This document shows, in pieces, positions 16,259 through 26,955 of a stretch of DNA of 64,000 nucleotides. A program made the translations under genes and the position numbers. The notes below the pieces were generated by a model that had not been told where the DNA came from, did no database searches, and worked only from the letters and a program-made list of their open reading frames with translations. Location: positions 1 to 64,000 of the forward strand of contig NZ_VTRS01000010.1 in NCBI RefSeq assembly GCF_008641065.1, written 5' to 3'. The DNA is from Rhabdaerophilum calidifontis (lineage in GTDB: Bacteria > Pseudomonadota > Alphaproteobacteria > Rhizobiales > Beijerinckiaceae). Numbering within the stretch: position 1 is the first letter of the stretch; every line of letters starts with the position of its first letter.

Positions 16259-19200
16259 TCAGGGCGCGCGGGCCGCGATCCGGGCCCAATTGCCCGGCTC
16301 GTTCGCGGCCGCGTTCGGCCGGGCGGGCTTGAACGCCTTGATTCGCTCGTTTTCCTTTGCCAGCTGGTCCTTGGTCAGCCGCGCGGCGATGTCGTCGCGT
16401 TTCCTGGCCGCGTCCTGGTCGCCCTGCGCGGCGGCGATGCCGAACCAGCGATAGGCCTCGCCGAGATCCTGGTTCACGCCGAGCCCGCGTGCGAACAGGA
16501 TCGCGATGTTGAACTGGCTGTCCTTGACCCCGTGTTCCGCCGCGCGACGGAACCACAGCGCGGCGCCGGCATAATCCGGCGCGCCGTGCACGCCTTCGGC
16601 CAGCAGCACGGCGGCATTGTGCATGGCGAGCACATGGCCCTGTGCGGCGGCGCGGTCAAACCATTGGAAGGCGAGCGCCTGATCCTTCGTGATGCCCCGT
16701 CCCTCCCGGTATAGGCTCGCGAGCCGGTATTGTGCGGGCGCATGCCCGGCCGCGGCGGCCTGCTCGAACCAGCGCGCCGCCGCCTGCGGGTTGCGCGCCG
16801 TGCCGCGGCCATCGGCGAAGCGCGCGCCGATTTCGAACAGCGCCGGGGCATTGCCGCCGAGCGCCGCCTCGCGCAGGGCGTCCTCGCCCTTGAAGCCGCT
16901 TTCCTCGATCAGTGCGGCGACGGCATGCCGCCCGGTCTCGATCGGTCGCGCGGTGCCGTCCCCACCGATCGACCCTACGGCGAGAGGGTCGGTCTGCGCG
17001 ATGGCGTTCGAATCCTGGAGCCGCTGGGCGCGCTTGCCATCCTTTGCCGTGCCGATCGTCGGAATCGGTTGCCCCTCGGCGGGGGCCGAGGGCGTGCCGA
17101 TGCCCTGCGTGGTGCGCGGCGCCTCGTCGCCCTCGGCCGGCGCGCTGACAGCCGGCTTCGGCGGCGCTTCGACGACCGGACCGAGATTGCGGTTCGTCCA
17201 GACCTTGAGCGCCCCGACCGAGAGGACGAACACCGCAAGCCCGAGCAGGATCGGCTTGCGCGCCCGCACCAGGAAGCTTGCCGAGGGCGCGCTCGCTGCC
17301 GCCGCTTCGCGCTGCCCGCCGGCGATCCGGCAGGTCTGCGCTTCGCTCGTCTCGGCCTGGCTGCGCGCCGCCGCCTGGGCCGCGCGGCGCGCGGCGATGA
17401 AGCTCGCCTTCGGGTCCGCCGGCCGCGCCTCGCCGGGGCGCTGCCCCGGTTCCAGCGGCAGATCCTCCATCGTTTGGGGGGTCGTCTGCGTGGCTTCCGG
17501 CGTCTCGGCCGATCGCTTCATCCCGGTGCGGGACGGTTCGCCGGGCGGCGCCGGATCGCGCGGGGTGACGGTCGGCATGGCCGGCATCGCCGGCGCAGCG
17601 GGTGGGGCCTCGGCGCGCTCCGGCGGGGCGGGGTGATGAGACCTTCCGCCCGTTTCCAGCATTCCCATGCGCTGAACGAGCGTTTCGAGCGTGTTCTGCA
17701 AGCCTTCGAGCAATTGCCGGGTGCGGCGGTCGGCCTCGCTCTGCGCGGATTTGAATTCGCCGAGATCGCGCTTGATCAGCAACAACCCCTCGGCCGCCAG
17801 CGCGTCGCTCGCCTCGTCGCGCGGCGCGCTGCGCAGCGCCTCCTGCGCGGCGCGGAGTGCGGCCTTTTCCGCTGCGGAATGCAGGTCGCGGCGGGTCGAA
17901 TCGAATTCGGCGAACAGATCGGAGATCGCCCGCTCGATCCCGCGCGTGCCCTCGCCGGCATTCTCGTCGATGCGGCGGGCGATATGGGCGATCTCGGCAT
18001 GAAGGCGGTCGAGGCCGGCGGCATCGGGCGGCGCCTGCCGGGCCGCGTCGAGATGCGCGGCCACCCGCTCCAGCATCGCGAGCACGGCTTCGCCCTGCGC
18101 CGGCGCCTGCACGGCCTGCCCGAGCGTTGCGCCGATGGCCTCGAGCCGGGTTGCGATCTGGTCGAGCCCGCCGAGCGGGGTATCGCGGCCCGAGTCGAGC
18201 GCGCGGTCGATCCGTTCGAGCCGCTCGGCGATGGAATCGAGCTGCGGCAATGGCTGGACGCCGCTGGCGAGCGATTTCATGCCGCTCGCCAGCGCGTCGA
18301 TCTTATCCTCGATCCGGCCGATGCCGGACAGGCGCTGCTCGATGCCCCGGAAGGCGGCGGCCGGATCGATTCGCTCCAGCCGGTCGCGGACATCGCGGAT
18401 CGCGTCGATCACCGCCCGGTCGGCGTCGGGGGAAGCGCGGAAATGCTCGATCTGCCGGCCGAGCGCGTCGATCTGGCGCGCCAGCCCTTCGAGCGGCTGC
18501 GCGCGCAGCGCCTGCGTCACCAGCGTGCGGAGGCTCTCCGTCTCGCGGGCGATCTCGTCGAGGCGTCCGGCGCTGGCGGTGCCGGCGGCGAGCCCGTCAA
18601 GCCGACGCGCGAGATTGCCGATCTCCTGCGACAGGCGCTCGATGCCGCGCCCGCCGGCCATTTCGCGCAGGACCGCCTGGATATCCTCGTGCATGCGCTC
18701 GATCGCGGCGGAGAGCCGGGGCGGGAGCGCATCCTGCACCGCGCCGAGCCGTCCCGCGACCCCGGCCACCGCCTCCTCGACGAGGCCGACGAGGCGCGCC
18801 GGCGCGAGCTGCGCCACCGAATCGGCGAGCCCGGCAAGATCGCGCCGGATCGCCTTGAGATCGTCGCCGCGGCTTTCGCCGCGCCATTCCGCGATGCGCG
18901 CGGCGATTTCGTCGAGCCGGTCCTGGAGGCGAGCCGTGTCGGGGGCCGGGCGGGCGCGCATTTCGTCGATCCGAGCGACGAGTGCGCCGAGTGTCTCGTG
19001 CATGCTCTCCGGGCGGGGATGGCCGGGTGCGGGCTCGGCATCGAGATGGCGGCGGCGCGCCTCGATCTCGGCCAGAGTGCGGGCGAAAATGGCGTTGTCG
19101 GCACTGGCGCGCGGTGTCGCGGCCGGCGGCTCCGGCCGGTTCAGCGCCTCGAGCCGGCGTTCGAGGCCCTGAAGGATGTCGGCGATCCGTTCCGGTCCGG

Positions 19201-19549
19201 CGCGGCGGGGCGGCTCGACACCGGCGAGGCCGCGGCGTTCGATCCGCTCCATGGCCTCGACGGCGTTTTCCAGAAGTTCCACCATCTGCTGGTTGTCGCC
19301 ACTGCGGCCCGGGCGGCCCTTGCCGAGCCGGTCGAGCCGTTCGGCGAGATCGTCGAGCCGTGCCGGGCGCCGGGCCCGGCGCGGGGCGGCATAGGCGGGT
19401 GCCTCGTCCTCGTCGGCATCGAGGCTGCCGGACAGGACCTGGTTCAGCCATTGTCCGACGGATAGGCCGGAGCGCTGCGCGGCCTCGACCGCCTGCTCCC
19501 GAATCTCGGGGTCGATCCCCCGGATGCTCCACGGCATTGCATTCGCCAT
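16259..19549 (-). CDS. PodJ-like polar localisation factor with C-terminal Sel1 repeats
   Basis: A 1096-residue, largely coiled-coil cytoplasmic protein with a single membrane span and a periplasmic tail. The N-terminus (WSIRGIDPEIREQAVEAAQRSGLSVGQWLN) is the signature of PodJ and related alphaproteobacterial polarity proteins. Residues from about 60 to 640 are rich in Leu/Glu/Arg heptads. A proline-rich linker precedes one helix at about 763-783 (KPILLGLAVFVLSVGALKVW). The region after about residue 870 holds Sel1-type repeats (GNAPALFEIGARFADGRG, APAQYRLASLYREGRG, LAMHNAAVLLAEGV, KDSQFNIAILFARGLG). In Caulobacter PodJ directs polar organelle assembly and pilus/flagellar pole development. 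A lone flagellin gene lies 600 bases away, divergently. ATG 19537 is an alternative start. Confidence 0.85.
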   Translation of the reverse strand: MANAMPWSIRGIDPEIREQAVEAAQRSGLSVGQWLNQVLSGSLDADEDEAPAYAAPRRARRPARLDDLAERLDRLGKGRPGRSGDNQQMVELLENAVEAMERIERRGLAGVEPPRRAGPERIADILQGLERRLEALNRPEPPAATPRASADNAIFARTLAEIEARRRHLDAEPAPGHPRPESMHETLGALVARIDEMRARPAPDTARLQDRLDEIAARIAEWRGESRGDDLKAIRRDLAGLADSVAQLAPARLVGLVEEAVAGVAGRLGAVQDALPPRLSAAIERMHEDIQAVLREMAGGRGIERLSQEIGNLARRLDGLAAGTASAGRLDEIARETESLRTLVTQALRAQPLEGLARQIDALGRQIEHFRASPDADRAVIDAIRDVRDRLERIDPAAAFRGIEQRLSGIGRIEDKIDALASGMKSLASGVQPLPQLDSIAERLERIDRALDSGRDTPLGGLDQIATRLEAIGATLGQAVQAPAQGEAVLAMLERVAAHLDAARQAPPDAAGLDRLHAEIAHIARRIDENAGEGTRGIERAISDLFAEFDSTRRDLHSAAEKAALRAAQEALRSAPRDEASDALAAEGLLLIKRDLGEFKSAQSEADRRTRQLLEGLQNTLETLVQRMGMLETGGRSHHPAPPERAEAPPAAPAMPAMPTVTPRDPAPPGEPSRTGMKRSAETPEATQTTPQTMEDLPLEPGQRPGEARPADPKASFIAARRAAQAAARSQAETSEAQTCRIAGGQREAAAASAPSASFLVRARKPILLGLAVFVLSVGALKVWTNRNLGPVVEAPPKPAVSAPAEGDEAPRTTQGIGTPSAPAEGQPIPTIGTAKDGKRAQRLQDSNAIAQTDPLAVGSIGGDGTARPIETGRHAVAALIEESGFKGEDALREAALGGNAPALFEIGARFADGRGTARNPQAAARWFEQAAAAGHAPAQYRLASLYREGRGITKDQALAFQWFDRAAAQGHVLAMHNAAVLLAEGVHGAPDYAGAALWFRRAAEHGVKDSQFNIAILFARGLGVNQDLGEAYRWFGIAAAQGDQDAARKRDDIAARLTKDQLAKENERIKAFKPARPNAAANEPGNWARIAARAP

Positions 19550-19750
19550 AACCGGTCCCGCTTCCCGTCGCCGCATGCGGCTGCGGCGCGCTTTTGGCAG
19601 CGGGCGGGGCGAATCAGCCGGTTGGAATCACCCGTTCCCGCGCCCTCGCAGCTTTTCCGCATTAAGGTAAACGGTGGGTTAATCCCCCGGCATTTCTGGC
19701 CGGCGCCGCCTCTGCTTCGACCGATGCATGCGGCGCATGGGGGCGTGGCG

Positions 19751-19942
19751 TTATCGCGATGCCCTGCTGCGCGCATCGAGGATATCGGCGACATTCTGAT
19801 CGATCATTTCGATCAGATCCTCGGCCTCCATGATAGCGATCGCGAGGATCGAGCGCAGCAGCGCGGTTTCGTCGGAATGAAGCTGAGCCTTCATCATGAA
19901 GGCGAAGTCAATGATATTCTTGATGATATCACGTTCAGGCAT
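19751..19942 (-). CDS. small hypothetical protein, helical
   Basis: A 63-codon open frame in an otherwise gene-free, AT-richer gap between the PodJ-like gene and flagellin. The product is predicted to be almost wholly helical (MPERDIIKNIIDFAFMMKA then ILAIAIMEAEDLIEMIDQN), with no signal peptide. Its amino-acid composition is balanced and unlike the Arg/Pro-rich frames created by antisense shadows, which supports it being real. No family is recognised and no strong ribosome-binding site is seen. Its position suggests, but does not prove, a link to motility. Confidence 0.5.
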   Translation of the reverse strand: MPERDIIKNIIDFAFMMKAQLHSDETALLRSILAIAIMEAEDLIEMIDQNVADILDARSRASR

Positions 19943-20151
19943 GGCAGCGCCCCATAAGGTTGTCGGCCCGGGGGGCCGGAAGGAACATCGGTGCCCGCCG
20001 AGCGGGCTCTTTCCCCGAATTCCGATTCAATGCACAATCATAGCGTGTATAAATCAACCAAAACAACCGAAAGCTTTAATTAGCAATTTGCACGCATAGG
20101 TTGCGGCATCGGACGCATCCCGCGCTCCGGATTGACCCAGAAAGGTGCCAC

Positions 20152-21309
20152 ATGGCCGATATCACCCTCTCCGTTGGCGTTCGCCAGTCGCTCGCCGCCA
20201 TCAAGTCCACCACTACCGCGCAGCAGCAGCAGCAGCTCAAGCTGGCGACAGGCAAGCGCGTGAATTCCGCGCTCGACAACCCGGTGAACTATTTCACCTC
20301 CTCGGGCCTTTCCAACCGTGCTCGCGATCTCTCGTCCCTCCTCGATTCGATCGGGCAGGGCGTCAAGGTCATCGAGGCGGCCGACAAGGCGATCAAGGCG
20401 CTGACCAAGCTCGTCGAATCGGCGCAGGCATCCGCCCGGCAGGCGCTGCAATCCACCTCGACGACGCCGAAGGTCACCGGCGCCAACACCACCCCGCTCA
20501 CCGGCGCCACCGTGCTCTCCTCGGCGGGGGCTGGCGCCTTCGCGGTCGGCGACACGATCACGGTCAACGGCACCACGATCCTGACCTTCGCTGCCGGCGA
20601 CGATGTCAATGATGTCATCAACAACATCAACACCAACACAACGCTCAACCCGAGCGGCGGCCCGCTGAAGGTTCAGGCATCGCTGAACGCGCAGGGGCAG
20701 ATCATGATCGAGGCGCTCGACGGCGCGGCGCTGACGGTGTCGGGCTCGGCGGCGGCGAAGGTTTCGACGCTGTTCGGCGGCGCGACGCTCACCGCCGCGA
20801 CCAACACCAATACGACGCGCAAGGATGCGGCCGCGCAGTTCGACGCGCTGCGCACCCAGATCGACCAGCTCGCGGCCGATTCCTCCTATAACGGCATCAA
20901 TCTGCTCGATGGCGGCTCGCTCAAGGTGCAGTTCAACGAGGTCAACACGGCTTCGGTGACGATCTCGGGCGTCAAGTTCAACGCGACGGGCCTCTCCATC
21001 GCCGCATCCACCAACAATTGGCAATCGGACAAGGACATCAACGACGCCCTCGGCAATCTCACCACGGCGATCACCAAGCTGCGCAACCAGGCTTCGACCT
21101 TCGGCTCGAACCTTTCCGTGGTGCAGACGCGGCAGGATTTCACCAACAACCTGATCGACACGCTCGAAACGGGGTCGGATCTGCTGGTCCTCGCCAACCA
21201 GGACGAGGAGGCGGCGAAGCTCGTCACGCTCAACACCCGTCAGCAGCTTGCTTCGACCGCGCTCAGCCTCGCGACGCAATCGGAGCAAAGCGTGCTGCGT
21301 CTCTTCTAA
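20152..21309 (+). CDS. flagellin
   Basis: The filament subunit of the flagellum, exported by the flagellar type III system. The conserved N-terminal D0/D1 helices are present (ITLSVGVRQSLAAIKST, QLKLATGKRVNSALDNPVNYF, SSLLDSIGQGVKVIEAADK). The C-terminal D0/D1 helices are too (TTAITKLRNQASTFGSNLSVVQTRQDFTNNLI). A Thr/Asn/Gly-rich variable middle runs from about residue 110 to 230. The length of 385 residues is typical. ATG 20152 follows AAAGG at the correct distance. The gene stands alone, with an AT-rich upstream region and a strong hairpin after the stop, so it is probably monocistronic. No other flagellar structural gene is in the window. Confidence 0.95.
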   Translation: MADITLSVGVRQSLAAIKSTTTAQQQQQLKLATGKRVNSALDNPVNYFTSSGLSNRARDLSSLLDSIGQGVKVIEAADKAIKALTKLVESAQASARQALQSTSTTPKVTGANTTPLTGATVLSSAGAGAFAVGDTITVNGTTILTFAAGDDVNDVINNINTNTTLNPSGGPLKVQASLNAQGQIMIEALDGAALTVSGSAAAKVSTLFGGATLTAATNTNTTRKDAAAQFDALRTQIDQLAADSSYNGINLLDGGSLKVQFNEVNTASVTISGVKFNATGLSIAASTNNWQSDKDINDALGNLTTAITKLRNQASTFGSNLSVVQTRQDFTNNLIDTLETGSDLLVLANQDEEAAKLVTLNTRQQLASTALSLATQSEQSVLRLF

Positions 21310-21335
21310 CCATCTGCGACAACAGCGGCAAAATC

Positions 21336-21364
21336 GCGGACGGCGCGGCGCGCCGTCCGCATTT
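21336..21364 (+). terminator. terminator hairpin after flagellin
   Basis: A perfect 11-base stem, GCGGACGGCGC with its complement, and a three-base loop lie 27 bases after the flagellin stop. They are followed by ATTT. The short T run makes it a strong hairpin but a modest rho-independent terminator. Confidence 0.7.
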
Positions 21365-21526
21365 CCACGACATCGCTTCACAAATCCGTTGAAATTGACC
21401 GCTTTGCTGCCAGTCTGGTGCAGATGCCGCTTGCCAAGCGGCAAGATAGTTTATATGTAAACAAAAGAGATCGCTTTGCGGGGCGCCAGCCCGCGGCTTC
21501 CATCGCGATCCTTGGAGGAAATTGCC

Positions 21527-23323
21527 ATGCCGAGCTATCGCGCCCCGGTCCAGGACGTCACCTTCCTGCTCAACCATGTGTTCGGCATCGAGAAATACGG
21601 CAATCTGCCGGGGTTCTCCGATCTTTCCGCCGAGACGCTGGAGGCGATCCTGGCCGAGGGGGCCAAGCTCTGCGAGGAGGTTCTCCAGCCGCTGAACCGG
21701 GTCGGGGATATCGAGGGCTGCAAGCGCCACGAGGATGGCCGTGTCACGACGCCCAAAGGGTTCAAGGCCGCCTATGACGCCTTCGCCGCCGGCGGCTGGG
21801 TGGGGCTTTCCGCCGATCCCGAATATGGCGGGCAGGGCCTCCCCTACACGCTCGGCGCGATCATGAACGAATTCGCTTCGTCGGCTAACATGGCGTTCTC
21901 GATGTATCCGGGCCTGACGATGGGCGCGATCGCGGCGCTCAACACCCATGCCTCGGACGAGATTAAGCGGACCTATCTGCCGAAGATGATCGAGGGGCCC
22001 TGGACAGGCACGATGAACCTTACCGAGCCGCATTGCGGCACCGATCTCGGCCTGATCAAGACCCGCGCGACCCGCCAGCCGGACGGCAGCTTCCGCATCA
22101 CCGGCACCAAGATCTTCATCTCGGCCGGCGAGCACGATCTCAGCGACAACATCATCCACCTCGTTCTCGCCCGCATCGAGGGCGCGCCGGAAGGGGTGAA
22201 GGGGATCTCGCTGTTCGTGGTGCCGAAATTCCTCGTCAACCCCGATGGCTCGCTCGGCGCGCGCAACCCGGTCGCCTGCGGCGCGATCGAGCACAAGATG
22301 GGGATCCACGGCAATTCCACCTGCGTGATGAACTATGACGGCGCGACCGGCTGGCTGGTCGGCGAGGAGAATCGCGGGCTTAACGCCATGTTCGTGATGA
22401 TGAACGAGGCGCGGCTCGGCGTGGCCATCCAGGGGCTCGCGCAATCCGAAGTCGCCTATCAGAACGCGGTCGCCTATGCGCGGGATCGCATCCAGGGCCG
22501 GGCGCTGACCGGCGCCAAGGAGCCGACGAAGGCGGCGGATCCGATCATCGTCCATCCCGATGTGCGCCGCACGCTGCTCTCCATCCGCGCCTTCAACGAG
22601 GCGGCGCGCGCGCTGGTGCTCTGGACGGCGCTAAAGAGCGATGTCGCCCATCGCTCCGAGGATGCCAAGGCGCGCCAGGAGGCGGACGATCATCTCGGGC
22701 TGATGACCCCCGTGCTCAAGGGGGTTCTGACCGACAGGGGCTTCGAGAACGCGGTCGCCGCACAGCAGATGTTCGGCGGGCACGGCTATATCGAGGAATG
22801 GGGGATGAGTCAGTTCGTGCGCGATGCCCGCATCGCGATGATCTACGAGGGCGCGAACGGCATCCAGGCGCTGGATCTCGTGGGGCGCAAGCTCCCGCGC
22901 GACGGCGGCCGGGCGGTGATGAGCTTCTTCAACGAGGTGCAGGGCTTCATCAAGGCCGGCGAGGGAGAAGCGGCGCTCAAGCCGCTGTTCGGCCCGCTCG
23001 CGCAGGGGCTCGGCCATCTTCAGCAGGCCACGATGTGGTTCATGCAGAACGCGATGGCGAAGCCGGACAATGCCGGCGCCGGCTCCACCGATTACATGCA
23101 TCTCTTCGGCCTCGTCGCGCTCGGCTACATGTGGGCGATGCAGGCGAAGGCTGCGCATGCGAAGCTCGCCGCCGGCGCCAATGGCGATGCGGCCGCGCTC
23201 GAGACCAAGCTCACGCTCGCGCGCGTCTTCATGGAGCGGCTGATGCCGGAGACGGGCACGCGCCTCGCCAGGATCGCCGCCGGCGCCGATGCCGTGATGG
23301 CGCTGCCGGCGGAGATGTTCTGA
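21527..23323 (+). CDS. acyl-CoA dehydrogenase with C-terminal extension
   Basis: An FAD flavoprotein of about 598 residues catalysing the first step of fatty-acid beta-oxidation. The central acyl-CoA dehydrogenase motifs are visible: MNLTEPHCGTDLGLIKTRA, GTKIFISAGEHDL, and the late QMFGGHGYIEEWGMSQFVRDARIAMIYEGANGIQALDL. That last stretch includes the region that carries the catalytic base in this long subfamily. A C-terminal helical extension of about 130 residues distinguishes it from short-chain enzymes. GGAGGA stands eight bases before ATG 21527. It is the first gene of an operon with a thiolase and a FadB-type protein, so it supplies enoyl-CoA to the next enzymes. Confidence 0.93.
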   Translation: MPSYRAPVQDVTFLLNHVFGIEKYGNLPGFSDLSAETLEAILAEGAKLCEEVLQPLNRVGDIEGCKRHEDGRVTTPKGFKAAYDAFAAGGWVGLSADPEYGGQGLPYTLGAIMNEFASSANMAFSMYPGLTMGAIAALNTHASDEIKRTYLPKMIEGPWTGTMNLTEPHCGTDLGLIKTRATRQPDGSFRITGTKIFISAGEHDLSDNIIHLVLARIEGAPEGVKGISLFVVPKFLVNPDGSLGARNPVACGAIEHKMGIHGNSTCVMNYDGATGWLVGEENRGLNAMFVMMNEARLGVAIQGLAQSEVAYQNAVAYARDRIQGRALTGAKEPTKAADPIIVHPDVRRTLLSIRAFNEAARALVLWTALKSDVAHRSEDAKARQEADDHLGLMTPVLKGVLTDRGFENAVAAQQMFGGHGYIEEWGMSQFVRDARIAMIYEGANGIQALDLVGRKLPRDGGRAVMSFFNEVQGFIKAGEGEAALKPLFGPLAQGLGHLQQATMWFMQNAMAKPDNAGAGSTDYMHLFGLVALGYMWAMQAKAAHAKLAAGANGDAAALETKLTLARVFMERLMPETGTRLARIAAGADAVMALPAEMF

Positions 23324-23432
23324 GAAGCGGCGCGGGGCGGCGGGCCGCGAACCGCTGCCTGGATCTCCGCGCCGGGGCCCGGCCGATCCGTGCCGGATGC
23401 CGAAATCCGACTGCCAAAACAGGGAGGCCCCC

Positions 23433-24641
23433 ATGGCCGAGGCATACATCTACGATCACGTGCGCACCCCGCGCGGCAAGGGCAAGGCCGATGGCTCGCT
23501 CCATGAGGTGACCGCGGTCCGCCTCGCGGAAACCGCGCTCCGGGCGGTGAAGGATCGCAACGGGCTTGATCCCCGCCTTGTCGACGATGTCGTGCTCGGC
23601 TGCGTCGATCCCGTCGGCGAGGCTTCGGGCGACATCGCGCGCTCGGCGGCGATCGCGGCCGGCTATGGCGAAAGCGTGCCGGGCATCCAGATCAACCGGT
23701 TCTGCGCCTCGGGGCTCGACGCGGTGGCCTTCGGCGCCGCGCAGGTGATGGCGGGGCAGAAGGATCTCGTGATCGGCGGTGGCGTCGAGAGCATGAGCCG
23801 CGTCGGCATGGGCGCCTCGGGCATGATGCCGGCGGTCGATCCCAGCGTTGCGATCCCCTCCTATTTCTCGCCGCAGGGCGTGGCGGCGGACCTGATCGCG
23901 ACCAAATACGGCTTCACGCGCGACGATGTCGACGCCGTCGCGGTGGAGAGCCACAAGCGCGCGGCGCGCGCCTGGAGCGAGGCGCGCTTCTCGAAATCGG
24001 TCGTGCCGGTCCGGGATGTCAACGGCCTGACGATCCTCGCGCGCGACGAGACGATCCGCCCCGCCACCGATATGCAGACGCTGGGCGCGCTAAAGCCCTC
24101 CTTCGCGATGATGGGCGAGCAGGGCGGCTTCGACGCGGTGGCGATCCAGGGCCATCCGGAGGTCGAGACGATCAACCATGTCCATCATGCCGGCAATTCC
24201 TCCGGTATCGTCGACGGCGCCTCGGCGGTGCTCGTCGGCTCGAAGGCGGCCGGGCGCAAGGCGGGGCTCCGAGCGCGGGCACGCATCCGCGGCTTTGCGA
24301 GCCTCGGCTCGGATCTCGCGCTGGTCCTGACCGGCCCGGTCGATGTGACCGAGAAGCTCTTCGCCCGCACCGGCATGACCATGAAGGACATCGATCTCAT
24401 CGAGATCAACGAGGCCTTCGCGGCGGTCGTGTTGCGCTACCAGCAGGCTTTCGATCTCGATCCCGCCAAGGTCAACGTCAATGGCGGCGCGATCGCCATG
24501 GGCCATCCGCTGGGCGCCACCGGCGCGATGATCCTCGGCACGGTGATCGACGAACTCGAGCGACGCGACCTCAATACCGGCCTCGTCACCCTGTGTGTCG
24601 CCCATGGCATGGGCACGGCGATGATCGTCGAGCGCGTCTGA
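23433..24641 (+). CDS. acetyl-CoA C-acyltransferase (beta-ketothiolase, FadA/FadI type)
   Basis: A thiolase of 402 residues that cleaves 3-ketoacyl-CoA into acetyl-CoA and a shortened acyl-CoA. The active-site nucleophile is Cys91 in [11 protein letters not shown]. The GHPLGATGA histidine motif and the second catalytic cysteine in LCVAHGMGT are near the C-terminus. GGGAGG precedes ATG 23433. It lies between the acyl-CoA dehydrogenase and FadB-type genes, so degradative use is far more likely than PHB synthesis. Confidence 0.93.
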   Translation: MAEAYIYDHVRTPRGKGKADGSLHEVTAVRLAETALRAVKDRNGLDPRLVDDVVLGCVDPVGEASGDIARSAAIAAGYGESVPGIQINRFCASGLDAVAFGAAQVMAGQKDLVIGGGVESMSRVGMGASGMMPAVDPSVAIPSYFSPQGVAADLIATKYGFTRDDVDAVAVESHKRAARAWSEARFSKSVVPVRDVNGLTILARDETIRPATDMQTLGALKPSFAMMGEQGGFDAVAIQGHPEVETINHVHHAGNSSGIVDGASAVLVGSKAAGRKAGLRARARIRGFASLGSDLALVLTGPVDVTEKLFARTGMTMKDIDLIEINEAFAAVVLRYQQAFDLDPAKVNVNGGAIAMGHPLGATGAMILGTVIDELERRDLNTGLVTLCVAHGMGTAMIVERV

Positions 24642-24660
24642 TCCAGGCGGGAGAAAACCG

Positions 24661-26880
24661 ATGAACCTCAAGAATTTCCGCTTCGAGACCGATGCAGATG
24701 GCGTGGCGCTCCTGACCTGGGACATGCCGGGCCGCTCGATGAATGTGATCACCCCCGAGGTGATGGACGAGTTGGAGAGCGTGATCGATCACGTTGTCTC
24801 GGCCGAGGGGGTCAAGGGCTGCGTCATCACCTCCGGCAAGGATACCTTCTCCGGCGGCGCCGATCTCACCATGCTCCAGGGGCTCGGCGTCGAGTTCGGC
24901 AAGCTGGCGAAGGCCAAGGGCGAGGAGGCTGCGATGCAGTTCTTCTTCGACCGCTCCTCGGCCCTGTCGCGGCTCTATCGCAAGCTCGAAACCTGCGGCA
25001 AGCCCTTCGCGGCCGCGGTGCACGGCACCTGCCTCGGCGGCGCCTTCGAACTCGCGCTCGCCTGCCATTACCGCGTGGTTTCGGATTCGGACAAGACCCG
25101 GATCGGGCTGCCGGAGATCAAGGTCGGGCTGTTCCCCGGCGCCGGCGGCACCCAGCGCGTGGCGCGGCTGATGCAGACCGGCGACGCGCTCCAGATGCTG
25201 TTCCGCGGCGACCAGATCAAGCCGGCGCAGGCGAAGAGCATGAATCTCGTCCATGCCGTGGTGCCGCGCGAGGGGCTCGTGCGGGCGGCGGCGGACTGGA
25301 TCAAGGCCGGCGGTTCGCCCAAGGCGCCCTGGGACCAGGAGGGCTACAAGCTGCCCTCGAACAAGGTGCACTCGCCCGCCGGCATGATGATCTGGCCGCC
25401 GGCCAACGCGATCTACCGCCGCGAGACGCAGGACAATTACCCGGCCGCCAAGGCGATCCTGCAATCGGTCTATGAGGGGCTGATGCTGCCGATGGACCTC
25501 GCGCTCCGCGTCGAGAGCCGGTATTTCGCGCATATCCTGCGCTCGCCGGAGGCAGCGGCGATGATCCGCTCGCTCTTCGTCTCCAAGGGCGAACTGGAGA
25601 AGGGCGCACGCCGGCCGGAAGGCATCGAGCCGCTCAAGATCAAGCGGGTCGGGGTGGTCGGCGCCGGCTTCATGGGCGCGGGCATCGCCTATGTCTCGGC
25701 GCAGGCCGGAATCAATGTCGTGCTGGTCGACCGCGACCAGGAGGCGGCGGACAAGGGCAAGGCCTATTCGCACAAGCTGATGTCCGACCAGATCCTGAAG
25801 GGGCGCGCCAAGACCGCCGACCGCGACGCGCTGCTCGCCCGCATCCATGCCACGGCCGATTTCTCGGCGCTCAAGGGCTGCGATCTGGTGATCGAGGCGG
25901 TGTTCGAGGACCGGGCCGTGAAGGCGGAGGTCACGAAGAAGATCGAGGCCGCCATCGGCCGCCGCACCATCCTCGCCTCCAATACCTCGACCCTGCCGAT
26001 CTCCTCGCTCGCCGAGAATTTCGCGCGGCCGAGCCAGTATATCGGCATCCATTTCTTCTCGCCGGTCGAGAAGATGCTGCTGGTCGAGATCATCCTCGGC
26101 AAGCGCACGGGGGATCGGGCGCTCGCGACGGCGCTCGATTTCGTCCGCGCCATCCGCAAGACGCCGATCGTCGTCAATGATTGCCGCGGCTTCTTCGCCA
26201 ATCGCTGCGTGCTGAACTATATCCGCGAGGGCCATCTCATGCTGGCCGAGGGTGTGCCGCCGGCGATGATCGAGAATATGGCCAAGAAGGCCGGCATGCC
26301 GGTCGGCCCGCTCTCGCTCAACGACGAGGTCGCGCTCGATCTCGGCTGGAAGATCCTCCAGGCGACGAAGAAGGATCTCGGCGCCGAGGCGGTGGACCCC
26401 AAGCAGGAGGCGCTGCTCAAGACCATGGTCGTCGATCTGGAGCGCCTCGGCCGCAAGAACGGCAAGGGCTTCTACGATTACGCCCCCAGCGGCAAGAAAC
26501 TCTGGCCCGGCCTGAAGGATCTCCAGAAGACCCGCCTTGCCGCCGACGCTCTCGACCGCCAGGAACTCATCGATCGCTTCCTGGTGATCCAGGCGCTGGA
26601 GGCGGCGCGCACGGTCGAGGAGAAGGTCATCACCGATGTCCGCGAGGCCGATGTCGGCGCCATTCTCGGCTTCGGCTTCGCGCCCTATACCGGCGGCCCG
26701 CTCTCCTATATCGACCGCATGGGCACCAAGGCCTTTGTCGCCTTGTGCGAGCGGCTCGCGAAGGCGCATGGCGAGCGCTTCCGCCCCAACAAGCTGCTGC
26801 GCGCCATGGCGCGGAAGGGCGAGACCTTCTACGGCCGCTTCAACCCCTACGGGCGCGCATCGGACAAGGATGCCGCGTAA
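24661..26880 (+). CDS. FadB/FadJ-type bifunctional enoyl-CoA hydratase / 3-hydroxyacyl-CoA dehydrogenase
   Basis: A 739-residue multifunctional beta-oxidation enzyme. The N-terminal crotonase domain (about 1-200) includes [10 protein letters not shown] and the oxyanion-hole segment [19 protein letters not shown]. An NAD-binding Rossmann domain starts near residue 330 with [14 protein letters not shown]. The dehydrogenase signature [13 protein letters not shown], the active-site context [13 protein letters not shown], and the C-terminal dimerisation domain ([12 protein letters not shown]) follow. It is 19 bases after the thiolase and is the last gene before a terminator. Confidence 0.95.
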   Translation: MNLKNFRFETDADGVALLTWDMPGRSMNVITPEVMDELESVIDHVVSAEGVKGCVITSGKDTFSGGADLTMLQGLGVEFGKLAKAKGEEAAMQFFFDRSSALSRLYRKLETCGKPFAAAVHGTCLGGAFELALACHYRVVSDSDKTRIGLPEIKVGLFPGAGGTQRVARLMQTGDALQMLFRGDQIKPAQAKSMNLVHAVVPREGLVRAAADWIKAGGSPKAPWDQEGYKLPSNKVHSPAGMMIWPPANAIYRRETQDNYPAAKAILQSVYEGLMLPMDLALRVESRYFAHILRSPEAAAMIRSLFVSKGELEKGARRPEGIEPLKIKRVGVVGAGFMGAGIAYVSAQAGINVVLVDRDQEAADKGKAYSHKLMSDQILKGRAKTADRDALLARIHATADFSALKGCDLVIEAVFEDRAVKAEVTKKIEAAIGRRTILASNTSTLPISSLAENFARPSQYIGIHFFSPVEKMLLVEIILGKRTGDRALATALDFVRAIRKTPIVVNDCRGFFANRCVLNYIREGHLMLAEGVPPAMIENMAKKAGMPVGPLSLNDEVALDLGWKILQATKKDLGAEAVDPKQEALLKTMVVDLERLGRKNGKGFYDYAPSGKKLWPGLKDLQKTRLAADALDRQELIDRFLVIQALEAARTVEEKVITDVREADVGAILGFGFAPYTGGPLSYIDRMGTKAFVALCERLAKAHGERFRPNKLLRAMARKGETFYGRFNPYGRASDKDAA

Positions 26881-26900
26881 GCGCACCGGGATGACGAGCC

Positions 26901-26926
26901 GGGCGGCCGCGTCGGCCGCCCTTTCC
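26901..26926 (+). terminator. rho-independent terminator of the beta-oxidation operon
   Basis: A perfect eight-base stem GGGCGGCC with its complement, a five-base loop and a following TTT lie 20 bases after the FadB-type stop codon. It separates the operon from the thioesterase gene. Confidence 0.75.
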
Positions 26927-26955
26927 GCTGCAGAAAAGCCGGAGACCGATCTGCC

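Noticed and set aside
16730-19465. A 911-codon plus-strand frame opposite the PodJ-like gene
   Set aside because: It is low-complexity and without a recognisable domain. The minus strand has the PodJ N-terminus, a membrane helix and Sel1 repeats.
19622-19957. A 111-codon plus-strand ORF before flagellin
   Set aside because: It overlaps the better minus-strand 63-codon ORF and has no ribosome-binding site or motif.
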